The notes under the pieces: model-generated
Databases searched by the model: none
The model's input: only the letters and a program-made list of their open reading frames with translations
Told to the model about the DNA's origin: nothing
Shown here: one piece after another, positions 1-8,430 of the stretch
How the letters are laid out: every line of letters begins with the position of its first letter
How positions within the stretch are numbered: position 1 is the first letter of the stretch
Translations under genes and position numbers: made by a program
NCBI RefSeq assembly: GCF_019649055.1
Contig: NW_026570257.1
Location: 62,001 to 126,000 of the forward strand
Reading direction: 5' to 3'
DNA length: 64,000 nucleotides
DNA from: Paramacrobiotus metropolitanus
Lineage: Eukaryota; Tardigrada; Eutardigrada; Parachela; Macrobiotidae

Positions 1-4
1 GCGG

Positions 5-685
5 ATGGGCGCAGTCCTCGAAGACACGCCAAGAACCGAGGAGTCGATGAATATCGATAACGACAGCAGAGCCATCACCGACTATATGGCCAAACTCCAG
101 TCATACCTGACTACAGGAATGCCGGCAAACATACAGCAACTGGACGCGATCCGAACAAGGATGCGGAATGCCCAAAACCGAATGAATCGGTACCCCCAGC
201 TTCTTCAGAATTTGGAAGCAGCCGAACGCCGGTCATCAGCCGTACCGATGCCCACATTGGCAGATGTACGGTCCGCCATCCAGACAGGAGACCGAATCCT
301 CGACGGATTAAGGATGACACAAGGCGGGGATATAGTGGCTATTACAAACAGAGCTCGGATGGTGAACGACCTGCATCGGAGCCTAAGAGTCGCCCGCCAA
401 CTGGCAGAACAACACGGCGGCATAACCACAGACGATCAGGCCATCCGACTAGATATGCATTACCGAAGGATTCAACAGATAATCCAGAGCTACACAGGTG
501 GAGCCGAACAACAGGTCCCCCAGCTCAGGTACCATGCTATGGCACTGCAGATAGGACAGGATGACCAGACGACAGAAGTCTGGAGAACTATCCTCGATGG
601 CAAACAAGCCCTCCAAGGAATCTACGGACGCATAGCTGACGGAATCCGAGACCCCCCCCGACTTAGATCCAGTTCGGAAAATTAA
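5..685 (+). CDS. Unidentified helical-repeat ORF, segment 1 (5' end outside window)
   Basis: Open from the window edge, 226 codons, so the true start is probably upstream. I do not recognise the protein. It is highly charged and predicted mostly helical. Two stretches, about residues 88-160 and 190 to the end, follow a loose pattern of I/L-x2-G-x2-L-L-x2-I, then an Arg/Leu-rich helix, then a third helix. The same pattern recurs many times in the ORFs downstream. The frame ends just after a run of eight C at about 652-659, and the next frame continues without a stop from that point. The repeat unit interrupted here is completed in the following ORF, so the two are probably one protein. Composition is T-poor, unlike the AT-rich DNA beyond 14 kb. 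Hairpin 249-262 lies within it. Confidence 0.6.
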   Translation: MGAVLEDTPRTEESMNIDNDSRAITDYMAKLQSYLTTGMPANIQQLDAIRTRMRNAQNRMNRYPQLLQNLEAAERRSSAVPMPTLADVRSAIQTGDRILDGLRMTQGGDIVAITNRARMVNDLHRSLRVARQLAEQHGGITTDDQAIRLDMHYRRIQQIIQSYTGGAEQQVPQLRYHAMALQIGQDDQTTEVWRTILDGKQALQGIYGRIADGIRDPPRLRSSSEN

Positions 686-2744
686 CGATCTCATAGCCCA
701 CATAGGGCTAACTGAAGATCTTACTCGGTACGGTTTACCCACCACAGAGGTGGACAAACACCGACTCCGAACAGCCATGGATCAGGTGAAGACGGCCATT
801 GTGGCGGAGAAACTTCCGATCCAACAGACGGATAACGCCCAACCGTCGACGTTACCACTTGGAGCCGTCGTGACCTCACCGATATCGTCACCTCCGCCAC
901 CGACCACACGGGTCGACAACGGAGCACAACCGTCGAATTCCCAAGTATTCGACCCGGCACGACTCCGGACGCTCGAAAGCTTGAAACGGAGGCGGGATGA
1001 CGCAATCAATCAGTCCAATGCCATGAAGGAACGGATGCAGAACCTCCCAACAAGCGGAGCCGACCATCCCCAGCAGTTCCAAGTCTTGCTGGACCAGTAT
1101 AAAGAGGCGTCTAATCGCCATATGGAACTCGACAAACTGATTCAAGTCGAGCAACAGATGATTCAGTTAACGGCGACACCACGGTCGCCGAGGACCACAC
1201 AGGCCCTAGCGACACCAGCCGTGGACGGGGAGAAAACATTCGCCGACGCGAAAGCCGCCCTACAAGAGGCGAAGAAAATTTTAGAGAAGATACGCGAACG
1301 GTCGCGACAAGGCCTTGAACGGTTAGCCCTCCAGAAGATAAACGATTTCACAACTCACATAGAGTTAGTAGAAACCTTAGTCCAATCGGGACTGCCACAG
1401 ACGGAGGCACACCAACGGCTAGTACAGCCAGGAGTTGAGTTACTGACGAGGCTCAACGAAGAGCATCGTGAGATCTTAACTTTACCGCCGACGACGACCA
1501 CACAGGCCGCAACGTCGAAACCCCCATCACCCGACAGGACAATTCTTTACGCCGAAAGCGCTATAAAAGAGGCAGAGAGCACCCTAAGGAGGATTCAACA
1601 ACGCGCCGAGAAAGGGCTCGAGTCGAACGTCCAGGGGATCGTCTCTGAGTTCAACACTCACATACAACTTGTGAGGAACCTGATACAATCAGGCAAAGTC
1701 GAGGCGGGAATACAGTTTCGACTCGTAATGAACAGTATAAGCCAGCTGCAGGAATATGAACGAAACCAACGCCGGCCAGCGTCACGGAGTCAACAACGAC
1801 CAGAGGATTCTGATGCGGAAGCTTTGGATGCACTACCGTCGACCTCATCGGCGGCGGAGATGCACTCGGCGATGCGGAAAAGCCGCAGAGAAAAGATGTC
1901 CTCCATAATCAGTGATGGATGGGACCTACTGGAAGACCTCCAGCGAACCTTCGTGCAGAACACACCAACTGATGCGGAAACTTTAAGAGTGGCACGGCAG
2001 AAGATGAGCGATCTTACGGCTTACCTGAAGAAGGCGGACGACCTCATCCACAGGGAGGAACCGACCGATGTCGACGAACGACAACTCAGGTCGGTAGTTG
2101 AACGAATCACAGAGATTCTCAACGCAGAACCCGAGTACATTCGGATTGCCACACCGTCGCCACCTCGCCGAGCAGCACCGACTACGACAGCGGTGATGAC
2201 TCTAGTCGGCACGACGCCTATGGATAACCTACCGGCCAACTTGGACATAATTACCCAAGCCGGACAGGACTTAGCCGACATTTATTTCCACCGACTTAGT
2301 GGAACTCTAACGGAACAAGAAGAAACTGACCTTACCCGAGTTGATCGAGCCTTACGACTCGAACTTGACTGGGCCGATACTCTAGGCTCATGGGGAACCC
2401 CTCCACCAGGTCCCAACCGAGATCGACTCGTCGAAGCGCTTCAGTCGGTAATCGACCATGTCAAGCAGTACTTGGCAAACCCGAACAAAGCGGGAGCGCC
2501 AGTACCAGCTCGTGAGAAAACACCTTCTCCAGTCCCATCACCCGGACTTGACGTTGAACTCCCATACGCCGACAATGCGGTCGACCAGAAGGAAGTCGAT
2601 ATCGAGGAAGTCGAAAACCAATACCGAGAAGCGGTCGACGTTATGGAGAAGCTCGGAAAACAACTCCGGGAGCTCGACCCTAACAACGCCATGGAAAAAC
2701 AAACATCTGCTCCAAGCGGGTCTAGGATTTGTGGAAAATCTTAG
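660..2744 (+). CDS. Unidentified helical-repeat ORF, segment 2
   Basis: Frame open from about 660 to the TAG at 2742-2744; the first in-frame ATG is at 777. No family recognised. Two clear internal repeats of about 75 residues are encoded at about 1240-1480 and 1550-1770: both start with an acidic/Ala helix, share F-x-T-H-I-x-L-V-x-x-L-(I/V)-Q-S-G, and end in a third helix. Looser copies follow at about 1900-2130 and 2240-2490. Pro/Thr/Ser-rich linkers separate them. No catalytic motif or membrane segment is visible. Hairpins at 694, 739, 901, 1192, 1352, 1489 and 2104 lie inside the coding sequence. The downstream ORF takes over in the -1 frame within 2726-2744. Confidence 0.65.
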   Translation, partial: DLDPVRKINDLIAHIGLTEDLTRYGLPTTEVDKHRLRTAMDQVKTAIVAEKLPIQQTDNAQPSTLPLGAVVTSPISSPPPPTTRVDNGAQPSNSQVFDPARLRTLESLKRRRDDAINQSNAMKERMQNLPTSGADHPQQFQVLLDQYKEASNRHMELDKLIQVEQQMIQLTATPRSPRTTQALATPAVDGEKTFADAKAALQEAKKILEKIRERSRQGLERLALQKINDFTTHIELVETLVQSGLPQTEAHQRLVQPGVELLTRLNEEHREILTLPPTTTTQAATSKPPSPDRTILYAESAIKEAESTLRRIQQRAEKGLESNVQGIVSEFNTHIQLVRNLIQSGKVEAGIQFRLVMNSISQLQEYERNQRRPASRSQQRPEDSDAEALDALPSTSSAAEMHSAMRKSRREKMSSIISDGWDLLEDLQRTFVQNTPTDAETLRVARQKMSDLTAYLKKADDLIHREEPTDVDERQLRSVVERITEILNAEPEYIRIATPSPPRRAAPTTTAVMTLVGTTPMDNLPANLDIITQAGQDLADIYFHRLSGTLTEQEETDLTRVDRALRLELDWADTLGSWGTPPPGPNRDRLVEALQSVIDHVKQYLANPNKAGAPVPAREKTPSPVPSPGLDVELPYADNAVDQKEVDIEEVENQYREAVDVMEKLGKQLRELDPNNAMEKQTSAPSGSRICGKS

Positions 2745-5275
2745 AGGCTAGCCCACAAAGGGCTCAGCCGACGATTACTCAGCCGATCCCTCCGCAACAA
2801 CCACCAGAGCCCACATTGGCACAACAGCGCGAAGCCCTTAACGAGAAGTTGGCTCGCACGCGGAGGATTGCGGATAGCCTGCAACGCCAAGTCGACTGTA
2901 TGGACGGAACAGATCCGACCATCCGTAACATTCGGACGGCAATCGAAGATCAGATCCGAGTCTCTCAAATGCACATCCAAGACGTGCAGGTCGATCTTGA
3001 AATCTTACGGCGGAAGGAACTCGAGGAATACCGGAAAGCGGAACAACACGCACCCAGTACGCAACAGCCGACCACTCCGAGTCAGCCGACTTCGACAACA
3101 GCTCGGATTCAACTTCAGCCGACCTCAACAGTAGGACCGGCCCAACCGAAACCGATGGAAGTGGCCGACCGACCCATGTCTCCGGCCACGGAGGCTCGGA
3201 TCATGGAAGCCGTACCGGACACGGACGAACTGCCGAGTACGGTCGCGCCACACATAGTCAAACTATTGGCTAGAGTAGCGGAACTCATCACAGAGATGAG
3301 GGCCCGCAGAAATTTCTGCGAAGAAAATAGCCAAGAAGCGAACGACCTGGACCGAGACATCTTGGCGTGGGGAAACAATGCCCGGTTTATGCGACGACTC
3401 TGTCATCCGGACGCCCCACAAACGACTAGGACTCGGCAACATTTAATACAAACCACTTCATGGTTGGAAACAAGGGTGAACGAATATGAGGAAGAGAAGG
3501 AACGGAACAAGGAGCAGGAATCGACTAGCCTGGCAACGAGCGCCATGGCCGAAGGTCGGCCGTCTTGGATCACAAAGATCCAGTCGGCTCGGAAACCAAA
3601 TTTCGATTCTGTCCGACTTCCACCTCCAGCCCCACCAGCCAAACCCGACCTTGAATGGGTAAAAGCAGTTAACACACAGTTACTGCGAGCGGACGCCGTC
3701 ATCATTGAACTTCGAAAGATGATGGACGAAACAGACCAACGGAGTCCGCAATATTGCCAAATCGACATCAATCTCGGACACTTGGAAAACAACACCAAGG
3801 AGGCCCGATTTATCCTACGACCAACAACAGTGTGGTCGGCAAAGAATCAGGAGCGGCTGCAAACCTTGACGGCCATAATTCAATCCTTCTTAGACGATTT
3901 CTGCAAGCGGAAGGAAGCAGAAGAGCAACGTAAGCTGAAGAGGCCGCCCTCTGCTAAGAAGCCTAAGGTACAATCTGTCAAACCAACGCAGAAAGTCTCA
4001 CCGGTCAGTCACCAAGACGACCCGATGGGCGATGTACCAGTACCAGGGCTTGAAGGAGAAGACGAACCCATGGATACGTCGGAGGAAGTCGGAACGACGG
4101 AAGTTAACCGACCTCGAACTGAACCTAAGCCCCTCGAACGACCTACTACTTTGCCTGGGCTCTCACAAAGAGAACCTCAGAGCGAACGAATCGAGGAGCA
4201 CGGACCACGCAGGCGCCTCTTCCCGACCAAGTCGCCATCACCGGTCAGAACCAAGGAACGACTCTTGGAAATCCTAAAGGCGACTCCTCCCAACCTACCA
4301 CCGGCTGAAGAGAAGCCGAGTCCGACACGGAAAGTAATGGGAGCAAAAGCCCTGTTCACTCCGGCCGTACATAAGAAGTTAGTCGGTCAAGCCAAAACAC
4401 TAGACCTCCAACGGATACTTTACGAAGCACAACTTCAAGGAGGTATCCGAGACCGGACAATGACTGAAGAGCAACAGACTCAAATGGCCCAGAAGATCCA
4501 CGCTACGATCCAGGATAGAGACAAAGTCCTGAGACGGTTGGTGACTCTAAGATGCGGAAAGCAGGAGTTACGACAACTCCCGCTGGATTCGAACATGATC
4601 CAGACGATTCAACGGCTCCGCAATCCTAGCATTAACCCAGGTGCCTATACGCTGGAAATCCAACCTCGGCCCGGAGAGGAGGTTACCGAGAAGATTCCGA
4701 TAACAATGTCGGATAGTAGCGAGGATGAGGAGAATGCGGACAACATTGACTCCGACGACTCCACTCACCAAAAGGCCGCGGCACTACCAAAGGGAGCAAC
4801 GCCGAAACGAGGCAGATCGCCGGTAAAACAAATTACACCGACCCGATCAGCATCCCAGCCGACCAAGCTGCCAAGTCAACCGACGATTGAGAAACCACTC
4901 AGGTTCTCACCTCGGAATACTCCGACGAAACCGAAGAAAAACGAGGAAGTAATGGACACAACATCCCCCTCGGAAGCGCGAGTCGGAATTACGGTCGAAA
5001 CGTTACCACAAAGGGACGAACCGACCTCCATTCACTCCGGTCCACGTCTAACAATAGATGAGTCTCGAACGAACGAGTCGGTAAACGAGTCGGTCAACAT
5101 ACCGACTAAACGGAGTGCGGTCAAGGAAAAACCACCTCAGGACTCGTCGCGGGAATTCCACGACGACCCGGCCTTACTACATGTAAAGGACCTGACGAGG
5201 TCGGAACAGGATGCCTGCATCGACATGGTCGGCGCGACCACGACCGACTTACCGAGAAGATGGCCGACGTTATGA
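2726..5275 (+). CDS. Unidentified helical-repeat, Pro/Ser-rich ORF, segment 3
   Basis: Open from just after an in-frame TAG at 2723 to the TGA at 5273-5275. There is no ATG near its beginning (the first in frame is about 55 codons in), so it is more likely entered by a frame change from segment 2 than by its own initiation. The N-terminal third is coiled-coil-like. Two more helical repeats lie at about 3250-3480 and 3650-3910. The rest is disordered and charged, rich in SPSP/PTKP-type linkers, with an acidic stretch around 4710-4760. No known domain is recognised. Hairpins at 2746, 3284, 3566, 3665, 4161 and perhaps 5001 lie within it. Confidence 0.6.
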   Translation, partial: DLWKILEASPQRAQPTITQPIPPQQPPEPTLAQQREALNEKLARTRRIADSLQRQVDCMDGTDPTIRNIRTAIEDQIRVSQMHIQDVQVDLEILRRKELEEYRKAEQHAPSTQQPTTPSQPTSTTARIQLQPTSTVGPAQPKPMEVADRPMSPATEARIMEAVPDTDELPSTVAPHIVKLLARVAELITEMRARRNFCEENSQEANDLDRDILAWGNNARFMRRLCHPDAPQTTRTRQHLIQTTSWLETRVNEYEEEKERNKEQESTSLATSAMAEGRPSWITKIQSARKPNFDSVRLPPPAPPAKPDLEWVKAVNTQLLRADAVIIELRKMMDETDQRSPQYCQIDINLGHLENNTKEARFILRPTTVWSAKNQERLQTLTAIIQSFLDDFCKRKEAEEQRKLKRPPSAKKPKVQSVKPTQKVSPVSHQDDPMGDVPVPGLEGEDEPMDTSEEVGTTEVNRPRTEPKPLERPTTLPGLSQREPQSERIEEHGPRRRLFPTKSPSPVRTKERLLEILKATPPNLPPAEEKPSPTRKVMGAKALFTPAVHKKLVGQAKTLDLQRILYEAQLQGGIRDRTMTEEQQTQMAQKIHATIQDRDKVLRRLVTLRCGKQELRQLPLDSNMIQTIQRLRNPSINPGAYTLEIQPRPGEEVTEKIPITMSDSSEDEENADNIDSDDSTHQKAAALPKGATPKRGRSPVKQITPTRSASQPTKLPSQPTIEKPLRFSPRNTPTKPKKNEEVMDTTSPSEARVGITVETLPQRDEPTSIHSGPRLTIDESRTNESVNESVNIPTKRSAVKEKPPQDSSREFHDDPALLHVKDLTRSEQDACIDMVGATTTDLPRRWPTL
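2746..2769 (+). other. Hairpin just downstream of a reading-frame change
   Basis: Nine base pairs in two blocks (2746-2749 with 2766-2769, and 2750-2754 with 2760-2764), loop ACAAA, one unpaired C at 2765. It starts seven bases after the AAA codon at 2736-2738, where slipping back one base would move a ribosome from segment 2 into segment 3. Slippery run, short spacer and stem is the layout of -1 programmed frameshifting, but the run is not a canonical heptamer. Confidence 0.5.
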
Positions 5276-7014
5276 AACGCATGGGAGAACATTACCGGGT
5301 GGAAAAGAGCCGACCTAAAGCACTACAAGTGGCTACGCCGACTCAACATAAAGCTACCGCCCCGGAACCCAAGTCGACCAAGAAGACGGCACAACAACCC
5401 GTCAAGATGAAAGTTCCCCCTCCGACTAGGCAACCTTCCGTCCAGATCGATGAAGATCTCGACGCGAGAGTCATCAACTCGGCTAACTCCGCGAAATCCC
5501 ATAAGGATAAACGGAAGGCCAAGAAAGAAGCAGCGAAACAGTCTGTCAAGCCGCAACCGACGGAAACTCAGAAGAAACCCATAAAGTCGGAAGCCAAGGA
5601 ACCGGCCAAACCGAAGTCGGATTCTACGGTGAAGACGCCGAAGCCTAACCCGGCTAAACGGCATAAGTCATCCGACGATTTGGACACCTCGGACGCCGGC
5701 CCACAAAGGACCGAGCGGAAGGAGAACGCTCAACAACCGCACGATAAGGAGGCGGTGGAGCGTAAATTTAAGGAAGTCATGGAACGAACCGGCACAAAGC
5801 CGGCTAAGACTTCAGGAGGTCGGCTACGGAACCCACCAAAACCGCCGACTCCGAGTGAACAAACTCAGCCCTCCACATCTAAGCAACAGTCTGATGTGGA
5901 ATCCGATCATATCTCGGACATCGAGGAAAAGGACTCAATCTCCGACCATGGAGAAGGAGACCCATATGAAGGATTTAAGGGCGACCTGAAAGAAATGTTT
6001 GACCACGGAGCGGACACTGACGAATCACAGTGGCCAGCCCCAGACGACGTACGTGAGCGTCTTCCGGACGAACAACCGGACGACCCGGTCGAGACATTAA
6101 TCCGCACCGTCCGAGTACACGTGGAAGTCGTACGGAGCATCGAAAACGCCAGGAAAAACGGCGCGGACATTTATCAGTCCTTGGTCCGAGACTTGTCCAA
6201 CAACATCCAAGTCGGAGGCGAAACCGGAAAATGGTTAACGCATCAACTCATGATGCAGATCGTCGTCTGGACTCTGGATTTCGGATTAGCAGTCGCCGTT
6301 CACCGACAATGGGGACGGATGGCCGAACTGCTCCCACCAGACCTCATTAAAGCACTCCGAAGTGCAGCCGCAAGAAACGCGGACGATACACCGACTAGAA
6401 TTGCGCGGTGCATCGGATACATTCGGAACCCTCGCGGATCGACATTGGTCCAAATTGCCCGTGTATATAACGTGATGTACATGGACAAAAAGGGCAACAT
6501 CGACGATATCATCAGCCATATAGAGGGTCGAATCGAAGAACTGGTCGCCGCACATGAAGAACTGGTGGCCGCCGCAAGAACTGGTCATACTCTTCAGACG
6601 ACTAATGCGGAACGCGACGTACCGGTAAGGTACACCGTGCCTAACTTCATACCGGAACAACATCGGCGTGAATTCAACCTCCGGATGTCGTATGTCAACA
6701 CTGACAAGCCCCCGGCTGGCACGGAACCTACCGAGGAATACAGTGATTCCAACGAACAACCGTCGGAGGACGCAGCCGCTTTGCTTCATATAGCTCGTAC
6801 GGCTGGACAGTCATCACAGAGACGAGTCCAAGTCCTACCACGACCTCGAGCGCCACATGAACCGACAACATATGTCGGCACGGCATCAGCTCCAGCGGGA
6901 CGAGCAAGCACGGCCAAACCAACTCGGAGTGCGAAAGGACGGTTCATTCCGAAGGATGTACAACCACTTCACCGTCCTCGCCAATGGAAATTTCGCCGGA
7001 ACCGGAAGACTTGA
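5260..7014 (+). CDS. Unidentified Lys-rich ORF with helical C-terminal domain, segment 4
   Basis: ATG at 5260; the preceding ORF's stop overlaps another in-frame ATG (ATGA at 5272-5275). The frame is already open upstream to about 5110, so either reinitiation or a frame change could feed it. Residues 1-230 are disordered and Lys/Pro/Ser-rich, typical of a basic nucleic-acid-binding or scaffolding tail. Residues about 270-460 form a compact helical domain with conserved-looking Trp residues and a short Gly/Lys loop, followed by a disordered tail. No catalytic motif and no family assignment. Hairpins at 5697, 5789 and 6862 lie inside. The next frame (-1) overlaps the last 31 bases. Confidence 0.55.
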   Translation: MADVMKRMGEHYRVEKSRPKALQVATPTQHKATAPEPKSTKKTAQQPVKMKVPPPTRQPSVQIDEDLDARVINSANSAKSHKDKRKAKKEAAKQSVKPQPTETQKKPIKSEAKEPAKPKSDSTVKTPKPNPAKRHKSSDDLDTSDAGPQRTERKENAQQPHDKEAVERKFKEVMERTGTKPAKTSGGRLRNPPKPPTPSEQTQPSTSKQQSDVESDHISDIEEKDSISDHGEGDPYEGFKGDLKEMFDHGADTDESQWPAPDDVRERLPDEQPDDPVETLIRTVRVHVEVVRSIENARKNGADIYQSLVRDLSNNIQVGGETGKWLTHQLMMQIVVWTLDFGLAVAVHRQWGRMAELLPPDLIKALRSAAARNADDTPTRIARCIGYIRNPRGSTLVQIARVYNVMYMDKKGNIDDIISHIEGRIEELVAAHEELVAAARTGHTLQTTNAERDVPVRYTVPNFIPEQHRREFNLRMSYVNTDKPPAGTEPTEEYSDSNEQPSEDAAALLHIARTAGQSSQRRVQVLPRPRAPHEPTTYVGTASAPAGRASTAKPTRSAKGRFIPKDVQPLHRPRQWKFRRNRKT

Positions 7015-8213
7015 CCCAACAGAAGGGAAAGTCAAAGTCGACCAAGACGAAGTCGACCAAGCCGGTTAAGAAGAAAGAACCGAAGTCATCCGAGCTGATC
7101 TCGTCGTCGGAAGAGGAAACCGACGACGATGATGACGACGACGAAGATTTCCAAACACCTGGGAACGGGTCACCAAAGGATGACGACGATGACGACGATG
7201 AGAACGGTAAACCCCCACCACCGTCGAACTCGGCACCTCAACAGCAGGGCGAACCGGAGATACCGGACAAACAACTCGAAGAAAAGGACAGCGGCGACAA
7301 AGCCGATGACTCCAAGAGTAACGAGGACAACGGTGGGGTATACATCCCTCGTAAGTATGGCCAACGGATATCACTGACGCCCGACTCCGAAAACCAGCCA
7401 CTCCGCTTCGACTTCCATGAAGATATGATAAAAGTCTTGCCGGACGATATTCCCCCACTGGCCAACGTAAGGCTTAAGTATACGGGCATCAAATCAGCTT
7501 CAAAACCGAAGCCAAGCGTCTCGGAATATGACGCGGGATGGATGTATACGTTTGCTGCGCTAAAAGCCCTTGCGACAAAGAGACCGAAGTTCGCCACGCC
7601 GAAGATCGCCTTTAAACTCCTCCAACATTGGAAGGTAGACGAAAAGGGCGACTGGCGACAATTGAGTCAGAACAACGTACGTCATTACTGTGACCTGGGA
7701 TACCACGCAGGGAAGATAATACGTACATACACCAGCGGAAAGCGGATGTATTACGAGTTTCCCCCGGCTCAGAGAGATCCGGCCCCTTCGACATACGAAG
7801 GATGGATACATGCCATCGAAGCGTGCATGGGAATGTCTTGGCATCCGGAAGGATTAACCCGTGGAGAAATCCTCCACCAACTTACAGCACGGTTCGAGTT
7901 TGAATGGAAAACGGCGGAACCGCAACTAGTCGACCCCAAGTACAAGGCTAAACCAGACCCGACCGCCGGACGGAAGAAATACTCCCTGGAAGACGACTTG
8001 GAGTTCGTCTTGGAAAAAGGGCTCGCCCAACAACGGTTTGCCACAAATACCGATAAAATTCAGGGTGGTCAACGGTTCATTGCCTTAAACCCATCAACTC
8101 ACCGTTATGGACACTTACCGAAAGAACGATCGACCTCGGCACAATCAACCGAGCTGGCTGACTCGCACCAAGCAAGTCGGCCAGAGTCGACAGAAGCACC
8201 CACCCGGGAATGA
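6984..8213 (+). CDS. Unidentified acidic ORF with possible winged-helix units, segment 5
   Basis: ATG at 6984, stop TGA at 8211-8213, 409 codons. Residues about 1-110 are low-complexity: Lys/Ser/Thr first, then Asp/Glu tracts. Residues about 150-270 and 270-390 look globular. Each has helix-helix-strand character ending in an aromatic 'Y-x-F/F-I-A-L'-like hairpin, which could be two winged-helix-type domains; that is inference from pattern only. No catalytic residues are recognised. The stop lies one base before a good splice donor (GAG|GTAACG, GT at 8215), so the 3' end may be mis-framed. Confidence 0.55.
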   Translation: MEISPEPEDLTQQKGKSKSTKTKSTKPVKKKEPKSSELISSSEEETDDDDDDDEDFQTPGNGSPKDDDDDDDENGKPPPPSNSAPQQQGEPEIPDKQLEEKDSGDKADDSKSNEDNGGVYIPRKYGQRISLTPDSENQPLRFDFHEDMIKVLPDDIPPLANVRLKYTGIKSASKPKPSVSEYDAGWMYTFAALKALATKRPKFATPKIAFKLLQHWKVDEKGDWRQLSQNNVRHYCDLGYHAGKIIRTYTSGKRMYYEFPPAQRDPAPSTYEGWIHAIEACMGMSWHPEGLTRGEILHQLTARFEFEWKTAEPQLVDPKYKAKPDPTAGRKKYSLEDDLEFVLEKGLAQQRFATNTDKIQGGQRFIALNPSTHRYGHLPKERSTSAQSTELADSHQASRPESTEAPTRE

Positions 8214-8214
8214 G

Positions 8215-8430
8215 GTAACGCAGAATGCGTTGGAAGAGCGGCATAACCGACCTTCTTCCATTGACGACCACACAGGCGTCATCGACCAACAGAAGCCGAC
8301 CTACCTCATAGACGACCACAAAGGCGTCTTGGACCAGCTCGGGAACCGACCTGGCCCGACCGTAGTAACTATAGGGTGTAAACTTATAGGACGCAACCGA
8401 GAAACGGTTTGCTTACTTTTGTTTTGACAG
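8215..8430 (+). other. Candidate intron or inter-ORF spacer carrying three loop-family hairpins
   Basis: Begins GTAACG and ends with a pyrimidine-rich stretch and TTTTGACAG, so it has both ends of a GT-AG intron. Its length is 216 bases, a multiple of three. It contains hairpins 8263-8280 and 8310-8329, both built GACG-A-CC-loop-GG-CGTC with loops ACACA and ACAAA, and hairpin 8393-8412 with loop AGAAA. If the region is a genomic RNA or a retrotranscribed copy there would be no intron, so the splicing reading is tentative. Confidence 0.35.

Noticed and set aside
5185-5215. CTGACGAG followed by GGAACAGG resembles a hammerhead ribozyme core
   Set aside because: The conserved GAAA is missing and the flanks do not form the three required stems.
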